Source: Dipylidium caninum | Taxonomy: Eukaryota > Platyhelminthes > Cestoda > Cyclophyllidea > Dipylidiidae | NCBI GenBank assembly: GCA_017562135.1 | Contig: QEYB01000895.1 | Span: forward strand, 930,001 to 994,000 | DNA: 64,000 nt | Reading direction: 5' to 3' | Notes under the pieces: generated by a model | Told to the model about the DNA's origin: nothing | Databases searched by the model: none | The model's input: only the letters and a program-made list of their open reading frames with translations | Shown here: positions 25,341 through 38,818 of the stretch, piece by piece | Layout: every line of letters begins with the position of its first letter | Numbering within the stretch: position 1 is the first letter of the stretch | Program-made: the position numbers and the translations under genes

Positions 25341-26824
25341 ATGCCGAGTCCGACCATACAAAATCTCCTGGACCGAACTTCCCTTCGTTGGGTATTTGTA
25401 GGCGGCAAAGGTGGCGTCGGAAAGACAACGTGCAGTTGCAGTATTGCAGTAGAATTGTCAAAAGTCCGTGAGCGCGTTTTATTATTAGTACAGACCCGGC
25501 TCATAATTTATCCGACGCCTTTGATCAAAAGTTTTCAAGGTTTCCCACTCTTGTTAATGTAAGACTGTTTTTATTCCAGTGAAACTTTAATGTCTTATTA
25601 CCTATACTTTGTTTTTTGCTGGCCCCTGTTAGCATTAACACCTACGCGGGTAGTTAATTCAAATGGACCTCTTATAAGATATTTCACTACTCCACATGTA
25701 CTTCAGGAGAAGTTGTCGATCTCTGGACTTTGTACGGATTGTTCTTTTACATTCCCGTTCATGTTTACTCAGAATTAGAAACAATGAAACTGGACAAAGT
25801 AGTGTTTAAAAGTATTTGATACACTTCTATGAAAAGAATCAGATCTTATATTTATAGATGTGGGGACGTACTCCCAATCTAATTGATGCCGTGTGCAATG
25901 GACAGATAAGGTGTATTGATTAATGTAGAACTGTTATACTCGTTGCATTTGAAGGGGTTCTCAAACCTTTATGCGATGGAAATCGATCCCAACATGAACG
26001 TTGATGAACTCGAGGAGGATATCGTGGGTACTGTTGAGGCCACTCGTTCTGCAGACCTCCGAAGGACATTTGCCAGCATTATGAAGTCTATACCGGGCAT
26101 TGATGAATATGTTTCCTATACCGAAGTTTTTCGCCTCGTGCGTAACATGGACTACTCCGTCGTTGTGTTTGACACAGCCCCCACTGGACACACGCTTCGT
26201 CTCCTTGCCTTCCCGGAACTAGTTGAAAATGGAATGAATAAATTGGTGAGATTGAAGAATTCCATTGCACCTCTGCTCAACCAGATGATGTCTTTCCTCG
26301 GCGTTAGTGGCGCCCCTGGAGGTATATTGGCGCCCGAGGACTTCACGCAAGCCATCGAGGCGAGGTTGCCGATTGTGCGAGAAATAACTCAACAATTTAA
26401 GGACTCTACTCAAACTACATTTGTTTGCGTCTGCATCGCTGAGTTTCTTAGCATGTACGAAACAGAGCGGCTCGTACAAGTAAGAAGTGATATCGTAATC
26501 TTACAGTTGTAGGCTTTGGCGGAACAAGAAATTGACATTTGCAATATCATTGTGAATTTACTGCTCTTTCCGAATGTTCTTAACAGTGAAACTGCTGACC
26601 GAGGCGAACTAGAATCTGCAGAAGTGCCGACAACGTGTGTAATGTGCAAAGCTCGACACCGTGTTCAGTCCAAGTACCTCGAACAGATTCTTGAACTCTA
26701 TGACGACATGCACGTAATCCAGCTGCCCCAGTTAAATGAAGAAGTTAGAGGAAAAGATAAGGTCTGCGCTTTCTCAAAACACCTCCTGCATCCTTATAAA
26801 CGACCCAACCAAACCGGATCCTAA
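25341..26824 (+). CDS. GET3: GET3/ASNA1 ATPase (tail-anchored protein targeting), with one apparent frameshift
   Basis: Cytosolic ATPase that captures tail-anchored membrane proteins and hands them to the ER receptor. Exons: 25341-25558, 25955-26479, 26513-26824. The second intron is only 33 nt. Landmarks: deviant Walker [11 protein letters not shown], switch-type [10 protein letters not shown], the conserved block [20 protein letters not shown], zinc-binding CVMC and EVRGKDKV near the end. In exon 1 the frame shifts near 25487: after RERVLL the continuation [17 protein letters not shown] is read in another frame, as if one A were missing. Correcting for that gives about 351 aa, close to the usual 340-350. 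Residues on both sides are conserved, so a sequence error is more likely than a dead gene. The start is the ATG at 25341, giving the short leader before the P-loop expected for this family. It converges with IWS1, the stop codons about 195 bp apart. Confidence 0.92.
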
Positions 26825-26943
26825 CGACAATCTATATTCGTATTTCCGCTTTCGCAGAGATCTGGTTAAAAAACATCTGCGATCCATTTGTCCTATCTTT
26901 ATCTGTTTTCTTTTACATTTTGGCAATCTGGACACTTGAAATA

Positions 26944-26949
26944 TTTATT
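26944..26949 (-). terminator. Polyadenylation signal of IWS1
   Basis: AATAAA on the minus strand, about 71 nt past the IWS1 stop codon, in the 195-bp gap between the convergent GET3 and IWS1 genes. No canonical signal was seen for GET3 on the plus strand, so its 3' UTR may run into IWS1. Confidence 0.45.
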
Positions 26950-27019
26950 TAAAAGAGCGGAACGGGTTACCATATATCTACAGAGGGATGGATGGGGGGA
27001 ATGCATGTGAGACAGGCAT

Positions 27020-29043
27020 TTAGAGGGACATGTTTCTACCTTCTACGGACATGGGGACTGCACGGACAAAACGGGCTTTTCTTCGCAAGGCTGCGTTCTT
27101 TGATAGCGTGCGAATATGTCTCTCAATGCGGCTGGAGGTACCTCCAGAGGACGGGACTTGCTGAACTCGTCTTCTGCGCAATGGCCGTGGGCCGTCTCTG
27201 TCTCGAGTTACCTCGTTACCGTAGCTGTCTTCGTCACCGTCTTCAAATGCGGAAGAGTCGGCAGGCACATTCCATTTTGGTCTTATAACGTAATCTTTGT
27301 TGGATGGCTGCGGAACACGAGCCCGGTTCACCCAACCCGGATCACCCGGTCGTAGGGGTCTGGAAATGGAAAATCATAAGTTTACAATTTGCAACTGATA
27401 AAACATGTCAATTAACATCAAAATCGAAACATGTCTCACATTTGGGCATCAGACGACTTCTGGTTCGCGTCGCTGTTCTCCACATCTTTGCTTTAAAGTA
27501 AACAGATTGAGACATAAGACGAAGAGCAGAATCTAGAACCTCAAAAAGCTCAAAACTGCTTGCAAATACAATCATACAAAAGATTATTACATTACTAAGA
27601 TCAATACCTGCGTAACTACATATCGTGGAGCCATAGAGCAATGTTCTTACACTTACGTAATGTTGCGGCGTTTCAGAAGATGTTGGAGGTCTAGTTGTTT
27701 GCGCTCTTCCCTTGTAAGGGACCCATAATCACTAGTTAGGTTGAATATTGGTCTAGACCACTCATCTAAACAGAGAATAGTGAGAAAATGTAGCCATTGT
27801 AAGTAGAGAAGGGAGCAGACTGTATTCTTAGGATTTAGACCGAACAAGTTGTGATCAGATTTGTGATTGAGAAGTGTCAAATTGCGAATAGAACTCACTG
27901 ATTAAGTGGCCGGCGAGTCTCTTATTAGCTCTTGTTTCCAAAGGATGTTTGTAGAGGTACATGACAGCTTTGCCTACTCCCGATTCCCGCAGCAGATCGG
28001 GTTCCTGAATATGAAATTCGCTAAGACGACGCAAAAGAGTTTCTCTGATAGTAACACTAGGCAAAGTATGCCCGGAAACGGGAGAAAGCCAGTCAGTTAT
28101 GGCGCTCAGTATGCCGTTTTCAATCAACGCAGGTTTCATACCGGCTTTTATGAGCAAGCTGCTAACCATACTGAGCATGCTCAATTTCTTAGTAGCAGGT
28201 CTATTCTTAGCCAGCAGACGGCGGTCCTCGTCTGCGGCAGCTCTCATTCTGCTGATAGTTTCCCTCACGATCTCATCACCATCATTCAGAAATTCCTCGT
28301 CTCTACCCAGCCTCCTACGGCGACGTGTTTCTTCCCTTCGACGGCCCATAAATCGGTCGAAGTCGGAAACAAATTCTTCCTCATTATCTTCATCATGATC
28401 ACTTTCTGTTTGACCCTGAGGTCCTTGCATATGGTGATAATCTTGGTCTTTTGTCGTGACAACAGCAGCATCAGGTATTGATGAAACAGCCGCTTCCTTT
28501 ACCACTTCATTTTCCGCAAAGCCCTCAAAATCCCCCTCCTCTTCTGCATCACTTTCACCGAATATGTCCGCTATCATGCCCTTAGTTCCCTCCTCCTCAC
28601 CGTCAAAACCCTCGAAATCAGCATCAGATTTAGGTCCTCTTTCAGCGTCTTCGTCCAATTCACTTTCATCATCATTTCCACCTGCATCCCCCGATCCGCC
28701 GTAAACTAATGGCTTGTTTACATTTAAGAAAACTCCAGATAAAGATTCATCCACTTTATCAAAAGCATCTGGATTTGTTGTCATTTCAGGCCTATCATCG
28801 CTCGAAAAGTCAAGACCGTTCGAAGCTTCATTATCACCAGCATCGACTGCCGATCGAGACGGAGTATATGCGGGTGTGATGGATGAGATCAATGGCTCCA
28901 CCGTGTACTCAGCATCTGAGCCGACGACGTCATAGTCGAGATCTTGAGGGACTGACGCATCTGCGTCAAAAGGGCTTTCTTTTAGGATCCCATAACCGTC
29001 GTGATAGAAGGATTCATCCTCACCTTCCTTCGAATATGGGTAT
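27020..29043 (-). CDS. IWS1: IWS1-type transcription elongation factor (N-terminus not resolved)
   Basis: Nuclear partner of Spt6 that acts with elongating RNA polymerase II and in mRNA export. Exons in transcription order: 29043-27899, 27765-27657, 27359-27020, with GT-AG introns of 133 and 297 nt and matching phases. The first part is very acidic (Asp/Glu/Ser runs) and leads into an Arg-rich linker. The TFIIS N-terminal-like domain then follows, visible as RRLSEFHIQEPDLLRESGVG, KAVMYLYKHP and NEWSRPIFNLTSDYGSLTRE. The conserved tail carries LRPGDPGW, RVPQPSNKDYVIRPKWNV and a final EGRNMSL. About 530 residues are accounted for. The exon at 29043 begins after a TTTTCTAG acceptor in mid-codon, so at least one 5' exon is missing from this model; I could not place it between 29044 and 29858. 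Confidence 0.9.
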
Positions 29044-29858
29044 CTAGAAAACACACACAATAAGCGATACAGTGCTTTTAAAGCAAACACACTACAAATG
29101 CTCCGCGTTTAAGAAGAGTTGAAGTTTCGATACGATAATGAAAAAGGCCTCAAGAATGAGATACTATTCCCGCAACTAAGAAACAAAAAAGCAAAAAGTT
29201 TTTAAGACAGGGAGATAAACATACTCTGACATTGCGAAAGGGAGGTGCGTGCAGACAAAATTGACACGGCCGCGTGGAATCGTCTATTTTAACAAGTTGC
29301 AATATTGGAGAAAAGCAGGCATGTATGACCGAGAATGTATCATACTTAGGGATTGCTACAAGACCCATTCATTATCACGTGAAAACTAGGCTTCGTTTGT
29401 TCGTTAAAGACGCATGAAACATTATTATCAAGGAACTGAAGATCTCAACTAGAAGCCTTCCTACTTGATAGAAAGGGGAAGCATTTTTGTGGGCAGATAG
29501 GATGGCAGGTTTCCTCTAAGACCAGTCTTCATAATGTCTGCTCACTGCCGACATGAAAAATATTACCCATAAAATGTTTTGGACTTGGAATTTTGGCTGA
29601 AACACCGCAAAATCTATTTGCAAAATTTCTAGGAATTTGCCTAAATGCTAGCCTACCACGTTTTCCCAAGCCAGGTTGGTTAAGTGTGTTTCCCTTAGTC
29701 AAAAACATTTTGCATTGCAAGTGATCAGCGATTGCCTCAGAGAACGTTTTTGATTGTGACGATCAGTTTTAAACGCCTCCTGACGCGCGTATTTTGTTTG
29801 AGTCGTCATTGCCAGCAGCTTGTCAGGGCGCCTGATATGCGTGCCACAATCTGGTAGA
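29044..29858. promoter_or_regulatory. Region between divergent IWS1 and PGRMC genes
   Basis: About 800 bp separate the first resolved IWS1 exon (minus) from the PGRMC start (plus). It should contain the missing 5' exon of IWS1 and probably a shared bidirectional promoter. No definite promoter motif was recognised. Confidence 0.45.
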
Positions 29859-30621
29859 ATGTGGTTTTCGTCCGATGTCGAAACAATGACGCCACAATAC
29901 ATTTTCATCGTTGCTTTAGTGTTTCTTGTGGTATTCTGCGTCATAGTAGCGACTGTATGTTATGTAGTGTCTTCATTCAGCAAAAAAACCAGCCCTGAAA
30001 AATTGCCAAATATGCGCAAGCGCGACTTCACATTGCAAGAACTTAGTCAATTTGATGGAAATGGGCCCGATGGCCGGATTTTAATTGCCGTCAATGGCAA
30101 CGTTTTCGACGTCACCAATAACGGCAAGGAATTTTATGGAAAGGATGGACCTTACGCTATATTTGCAGGCCGTGATGCCTCAAGGCCACTGACACTCTTT
30201 ACCACTGATATCCCCTCGTGCAACGAAGAATATGACGACTTGTCGGATCTTACTTCTGACCAGATGAAAAATCTAAAAGAATGGGAGCTACAATTTCGAG
30301 GTGAGGTTTTTACGAGCCCATTTTGTACTTATTGTCACTGGATCTTCACATGGTTTAATCTCGTTTTACCACTGCCTTTAACTTTGTCACTAAAATTCTT
30401 ATTTCCGCCTGCGTTAGTTTTATTTACTAAACAATTTGGCGTGCCTACTTTTGCACTCGCGGTAATCTAAAACGTACTTTCTCAATTTTCCAGACCGGTA
30501 TCCACTTGTGGGAAAACTTTTGTCCCCTTCAGAACCTCACCACCTGTATGAAAGCACTGATAATGAGGACTCCTCTCCGATTGAAATCCCTACTGATTCA
30601 GCAAAATCAAAAACGGATTAG
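29859..30621 (+). CDS. PGRMC1: Membrane-associated progesterone receptor component (PGRMC / MAPR, cytochrome b5-like)
   Basis: Single-pass membrane haem-binding protein of the MAPR family, normally in the ER, where it supports cytochrome P450 and sterol metabolism. Exons 29859-30300 and 30494-30621 are joined by a GT-AG intron of 193 nt that splits an Asp codon, giving 189 aa. A hydrophobic segment at residues 14-37 is the likely membrane anchor. The cytochrome b5-like domain shows FTLQELSQFDG, ILIAVNGNVFDVTN, FYGKDGPYAIFAGRDASRPL and EEYDDLSDL. The Tyr in GPYAIFAGRDASR corresponds to the haem-ligating Tyr of mammalian PGRMC1. The C-terminal RYPLVGKLL matches the family, and the tail is acidic. 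ATG 29859 was chosen because it keeps a short luminal segment before the anchor; ATG 29886 is possible. The length is close to mammalian PGRMC1 (195 aa). Confidence 0.92.
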
Positions 30622-33600
30622 ATAGATGTAACTCTCCGTATTTGCATACATGTATGCGGCTATAAAATAGTGTCAAAGTCGGAGCTTCCTAATGCTTTTG
30701 GGTTCACTTGCCGCACTTAACTAGTTCTTGTTAATGACTCTTGTACATATAAGCCCCATTGTTCTGCCCATGTTTTAATATCGCCCCTTGTTAATTGATA
30801 TGTGACTCCCCATATGGTGGTGTAATACCCAGTGACATTTCTCATTTTCTGGCGTTTTTTTAGATTCCTTTGGGTTCGAAAACCTTTTTGAATAACAATC
30901 CTGGTAATCGGTATTCTCAGATATCCTATTCACAGTTACACCGGGTTGTGATTAGCATAGCTTTAGTAGTCATCATTTGCTATTGTGAACCAAATATCTG
31001 CTCTGGGGTTTTCAACCTTTGGTTGACTAGTAGTAGATAGATAAAAACTATTTTCCTACCTTAACTAATTGACAGAGCCTCACTTTTGAGATAAACGGTT
31101 TCGTTTTGCTAAATCCGCAAATGCGGCCCTTGTTTATTTGGGCTGATTAATTTTGGATCACCGCGATGTAGATGTGGCGGAGTGCTTTGTGGTGGTTTAT
31201 TTTAATTAGCACAGGGCTGTTAACTTTGGCATGAAAAGCTTAATCGGACAAGTGGGAAAAACGCGTCATCGCGATGCCGTTGGTAGAGTAAAATGGTCTT
31301 AAGTCTAAAAAGCATGGAAATACCAAGAGATGTTGAATTGCTACTTTTAAGTACAGGAGTAGTGGTTTTGGTTCCTCGATCAGTAATGGCATGTGGAAAA
31401 GCGCAGATGCACACGCATTACAAATTTAAAGGATGTAATGATTGACCTAGGACTGCCTGATAATGCCGGTCAGGGGATATAGATTACCAGGAATTAATTG
31501 AACTACGAGGGGACTTCATTGTTCGCTAAAGTGCAAACCCTATAACTCCGGGTTATTTCGAATCTAGTGAGTGACTGACGTAATTCTAAACGCTTTAAGG
31601 CATTACCTACTGCCTTGAACCTCCTTAGAACTACTATTTATCGTATGTTACATAGTTTAAAAAATCGGTCTTATAAATTATTTGCTTAACTTCGGTTGCA
31701 GATACAAGGAAATGATGCCACCCCTATTGCCGTTAGATAGTCGAAAAAGGGATCAAAGCCATCCGTTCGGTCGAAGCTATGGAATTTTCCCTGATGGGCA
31801 TTTCTGGCATGGGAGAATAGGCATTGCTAGGGGGGCCATGCATTTCTTTTACACTTTAGGAAGCTCCGAATTATATTGCTAAGTCACGTTCTGGACTTCG
31901 AGCTTTTATTTCCAATGTCTCGAGATGATTAACCATACAAACGGTTCCTCTATTCGGAATAGCGATTAATTGGAATGTCCAACTATTATTTAATTTTGAT
32001 ATCAATAACGATGTACCATGGGTAACCGTGGGGAACGTGATTTCGCAATCGTGGTTCCATGACGGAAAGCGAACAATCCATGTGGCTGTACTCACATCTG
32101 CTGTCTATTTGCGTTTGTTTAAAAAAGTTGTAAGTGCTCCTGAAATGGCAGCCGGAAGCTCTACGCACGTCATTAACCGTGGCTAGAAACAGTAACCTCT
32201 ACATTAAGTGAATGCGTAAAAGCCTAATAAGCCAATATAAAGGAATTTAGCACATATTTTACAGAAAATGTCAAACATAAATGATGGGATAGCACATGAA
32301 ACTTCGTGCATTCGAAATAGATATTACACCCAAGCCTTTTACTTAAGCAGGTGAAGCAAATTTTCTATAATTTCAGAACCATTAGCAGTCCAGTATTGCG
32401 AGAACTTGACAGAAAGTGCTGCTAAATAGAAAAGTAGAAAAATTTTCAACTCCCTATCCTAAGCAAATTTGGTGAAATAAAAATAGCGAATCCCAGAAGT
32501 CATCACTGACAATCTCACGAAAATGGCTACCTCAAGAGGCTGCAAAATATCCTCTCACATTAGGATTTTCACTGTTGTATTTCGGAAAATTCAAAGTCAA
32601 GGTCTAGAGAATTATTGCGTTATTCAAAAAAAGTCTTCGTGTGCCAGTTACAAACATAATTTTCGGTTTCTCTGTTACTGGATAATTCAGGAGTTTGAAT
32701 ACATACATGGTGCAGAGGCTCGTAAGATCGACTAAAATACACCGTCTTACGTGGTTCTACCCAATGGGATCACCTACTAGTGAAGTAGGTGGTACTCCAT
32801 GCATTCTCGTTTGTGATATATAGCATCAAGTTGCGATATAAAAGCACTTGCAGTAGTATAATTTTATTAGATGCGCAACTCTGAAACTTTCAACTTGTTA
32901 TAAGTACCGGTGCACCTACGAACGTATCTAATTATGAAACAGCAGCGAACAAAATCCCCACAGTATTTAACCACGTCAGTTCACTTCAACAGGATTGGTT
33001 TCAATCAAACCAACTCCAAATGAATTAAGCACGTGAACGATAAACGAAGAAAGACACCAAGTACCTCACGTCACGCGGGAGTATATATCGTAAATCAACC
33101 TATAAAAATGATCAAGTGCCGCAAAACCACACTTCGACACAAAGTTCCGGACATTTTTTAACGATCGCCTTAACTATCGTCGAAGCAGGTTTTCCTAAAT
33201 TGGTAGTCCCACATGCAATCACTCCTCTAAAGCTAGGCCGTTTAAACGTGAAGTATGGCCATGATCATACTCATGTTCACCACTTAAGGTTTGGTTTTGG
33301 TGATCCTAACTTTTTTAGCTCCCAATGGTCACATCGGTAGAAGAAAGATACTATCAAAGCACGTGATGGATATTGGATTGGCCGACAACCACTGATACGT
33401 GGAAACCGAGGACTGTTGGTAAGTAAGATTCCCAATTCACGTCACCACAAAGAGCTAACCTGGTCTGTAAGTTCATTACGTTTGTATCGACTCTATGAAT
33501 TTATAATAGATTCATAGCTTCTGGCTGCATACCCTCAGACACACTTTAGGGCTGAGTATGTATTACTTCATAACCGTCACGGGACATAGAATGAGTCGGT

Positions 33601-36496
33601 CCACATCTACGAAAAGCAAGGATACCTCACCACGTCGACTCCGTGGGGAACACTAAACCATTACCTCACTACCATAAGCCATAATTATGGGATGCTGCCA
33701 CAACAGGCTTTTAAATTATTGGCTTAAAATAGAAGGACGGCATTGAGTCGAAACAGCAAATGGGGATGTGACTCTCGAGAAATTGGGAAAATAAAAAGTT
33801 GATCCACACAATAACTTTGGCTTAGTTTATTTATTTTCAATAGGTAAAAAGAGGTATTTCTGATAAGAACCTATTCCAACTGCTACTTTTATGAGTAGAG
33901 TCCAGCACTAAAAAAATAATTTAGAAACGAGACGAAACCCCAACATTAAGGGAATCAGCAAATCAGAGTTTACCGGTATCTCTATTCCTGTCTCACAAAG
34001 CATAATTCAAACAATTCAAGACAAGAATTAACATCTACCTATATAAAAATACAGATTATTGTCTTATTATTCATGAATTCATACCAGAGCACGACTCGCC
34101 TCAGTATTCGGAGTACATTCAGAATGACGCTGACGCACACCTACTTCACTTATTTCTTCAGCACACACTCATATAGCCTTGCACATTATACGCGAGGCTT
34201 TTTCATCCCTATTCCACGGAAGAAAGTTGCTTGTGCATGCACGCATTGAAATATCTTAACGATGTTAAAAGTCAATCTCCGAACCCCATGCAACTCGTTA
34301 ATATTCGCATTTATAATTCTGAATATCAAATTCAAAAGATATTACTTTTGATAATTCCTCGATACGCCTGCATTGTGCTCAGCTTCAGTTATCCAATTTT
34401 AAGTAATTAAGATTCTAATAGATCTTATGATTTCATATGTTAACGAAACGTTATTCTCACAATCCCAAAAAGCTTAATACTTTTTATTTTTATGATATTA
34501 ACTTACTCCTTCCAGGTTATACTAGCATAAAAAGAAGTTTAAGACAAAACAAACCTATGTAAAGATAAAATAATTTAAGACAATAATAAATCCAACAAAT
34601 AAGAGTATAATCACTACCTACTACTCATTCCCGCCTGGAGGAGTAATGAGTGCATATGCATATAGTTGCTTGACCATAAACATGATGGCAAATGGTAATA
34701 AGAAATAAACTACCTGCATAACCTGTGATAATTCAAAAATTCAGACAACCTACGTGAAGAACAAATAAACGAATAAATTGAGTTAACCAACCTAAGGAGC
34801 GATATGTCGACAAGGTCAACTGTAACTTCACTTTCTTCTACCTTGAACTTTCAACTATTAGATTCCCTTAAACACTTAAGTTGAGTATTTGTGCGTTATA
34901 AACTAGCAGTTTCTTGTTATTCATCTTAAGAGTTTACATGAAACTTAATCACAATATGATCCTAGTAAGCAAAACTGGAAAAAAAGGTTCTGCCAATACT
35001 TTCAGCAAAGCCCTGGTTGATAGGAATGATCAGTTATGCAAAAGGACTGATATAGTCTCAGAAAAACGTGTAGATGACCATAAGCAAGGGAGTACGATTA
35101 ACAGTTGGAGTGTTCATTGAAAACGGAAGTCTATTGCTCGAATAAAATAGAAATGATCTACATCAGACTGCTGGCTACCAAAATTTTCGATTCGGTAGCG
35201 AGAGCTTCCATTACCATCACACGTGAGAGCAAAACCAATATCATCTGAGTTACAAATGGGTCAATAAGTTGATTCAAATGGTAATATTATGATCACGAGT
35301 CTTGTATCCATAAGAAACACAAGTCGGAATGAATAATATCTGTAAAAAGTACAAAATAGCGGAATGAGGATATTTCCAACACAAAGTTGAACGATTCTAT
35401 TGTAACGAAAAATCATACTGGACAGGGACCCTATAATGCCATCTCTGTGGCATTTAGCTCAAATGTTATCGGCAGTTCCGAAAGTGAAATACTTGACAAC
35501 GGACAGTTATATTAAATTAACCAAATAGGATTTACCCTCAGGTAAAGATTCGATTATGGACCATTGTATGATCAAACCCGAATCAGCTGGTCAAATAATA
35601 AAAATTAACTGCCCAACATTCAACCATTAACTAAGGATAAATGGGACCTCCTGAAAAATTCTCAATTTGGCGCAAACGTTTAAAGAACCCCAATATAGCA
35701 GCTGGCTATCCATAGTCGGCCTTTAACTAACAAACCGTCTAAGTATCCGGAGTATAACAGCATGAATTTTTACTTATTTGGAATGGGTAATTTCAGTCAA
35801 CAATTGACTTTATGCACATAAAAGTAGAAATTATTCACGAGAAAATTTAGTTACAATGAAACACAGATTCAGCGACGACCACTGCAATATAACCCGGCAA
35901 CCATCTTAGCATACACTCATGGTAAACTTGTGGGCGCCAATTGAAAAAAACAAACGCCTACACAAAGTAAATGTAAAGACGTCCACCATATGGTTGGGAC
36001 AAAATATAGTCACGAAGTCAAAATCTAATGCACTCGAATGAAATTAGCGAAAAGAACAAAAAAAGTAAGCCTACAAGACCGGCATGGCGGACTAAGTGAA
36101 TTACCCTATATTAAATGGAATGGAAAAACAAAATCCACAATAGTCCGTTAGTTACTTAACCCTACCAATTCAAAAAATGGTATGACATATCACAAAAAGC
36201 GAGAAATCAAAACGCGTAAAATTTAAGACTGAATTCTAACTGAAAGAAACCAGAATGCCAAATATGCACCACAGTAAAGACGCTTAGGATAATAGACAAT
36301 ATATGGCACTGCGACAGTAAGCAAACGGAGAGTAAATCGTTCCATGAGAAAAAATGACATCAATTGGGAAACGATTAAATTCAATTAATACAAACCACAA
36401 AGCAATTGGTGTGCAAGACGGGATGAGAAAAATCGCCAGTCGCATATAAAACCGATAGTGTTGTTTGCATGATTTGGGAATTGTTAGAAAATAGAA
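30622..36496. other. Intergenic region between PGRMC and the first RhoA gene
   Basis: About 5.9 kb without a recognisable gene. The plus strand is T/G-rich up to about 31.7 kb and A/C-rich from about 32.3 kb to 36.5 kb. A small perfect hairpin lies at 32771-32791. Sequence at 32740-33700 is a little richer in GC and short inverted motifs than its surroundings and could be a decayed mobile element, but no transposase or reverse transcriptase motif is visible. Confidence 0.5.
32771..32791. repeat. Inverted repeat, 8-bp stem and 5-nt loop
   Basis: CACCTACT, then AGTGA, then AGTAGGTG. It is a perfect short hairpin in AT-rich intergenic DNA. Function unknown. Confidence 0.65.
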
Positions 36497-38132
<1,636 letters not shown>

Positions 38133-38818
38133 ATGGCGACCAGTGCAATAAGGAAAAAGTTGGTGATCGTTGGCGATGGAACCTGTGGGAAAACTTGCCT
38201 TTTGATCGTTTTCAGTAAAGACCAATTTCCTGAAGTTTACGTGCCAACCGTATTCGAGAATTACGTTGCCGACATCGAAATGGAGAATACAAGAGTACGT
38301 TGCCATAATTGAAGATATGTAAGGTCGAACTTGCACTGTGGGATACTGCTGGACAAGAGGACTATGACCGCCTTAGACCTCTCTCATATCCTGAGACAGA
38401 CGTCATCTTAATGTGCTTTGCCATAGACAGTCCTGATAGCTTGGAAAACATATCGGAAAAGTGGACAGCTGAAGTAATCCTTTAATACTCACCATTTCTT
38501 TTTGTCAGGTTAAACACTTTTGCCCAAATGTACCTATAATTCTTGTCGGCAATAAGAAAGATCTCCGAAATGACGAAAAAACCCGAATGGATTTAGCAAA
38601 AGTTAAGCGATCTCCAGTCACTACTGAGCAGGGCAAAGCCAAAGCGGCTCAAATTGGAGCTTATGGTTACGTAGAATGCTCTGGTACCTAGTTGATATGT
38701 GTATAATCTGAATTTAGCAAAAACGAAAGAAAATGTTCGTGAGGTCTTTGAAATGGCAACCCGTGCTGCCTTGGAAACTTCCAAGAAATCGAAGAAAAAA
38801 CGGTGTAAATTCTTCTAA
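38133..38818 (+). CDS. RHOA: RhoA-type small GTPase, copy 2
   Basis: Second RhoA-type GTPase, head-to-head with copy 1. Exons: 38133-38294, 38324-38473, 38509-38683, 38718-38818, encoding 195 aa. The three introns are 29, 35 and 34 nt, all GT-AG. The last two match the intron positions of copy 1; the 29-nt intron after NTR is unique to this copy. By my count the proteins differ at about 19 of 195 positions (roughly 90% identity), mainly in the segment after NKKDLRND ([13 protein letters not shown] here) and at the end. The P-loop reads GDGTCGKT, with Thr where RhoA normally has Ala15. The CAAX box is CKFF, preceded by a Lys-rich stretch. All GTP-binding motifs are intact, so the copy should be functional; the P-loop Thr and the different tail suggest some specialisation. 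Confidence 0.95.

Noticed and set aside
25462..25487. A 25-nt intron (GTCCGT...TTAG) to explain the GET3 frame change
   Set aside because: It would delete the conserved RERVLL segment and be shorter than any other intron here. A single missing base fits the family better.
27906..28935. Long plus-strand open frames across 27.9-28.9 kb
   Set aside because: They are antisense shadows of the acidic IWS1 exon, whose family motifs and splice sites are on the minus strand.
30878..30892. GGTTCGAAAACC resembling a tRNA T-arm
   Set aside because: No matching acceptor stem, D-arm or anticodon arm upstream at the required spacing.
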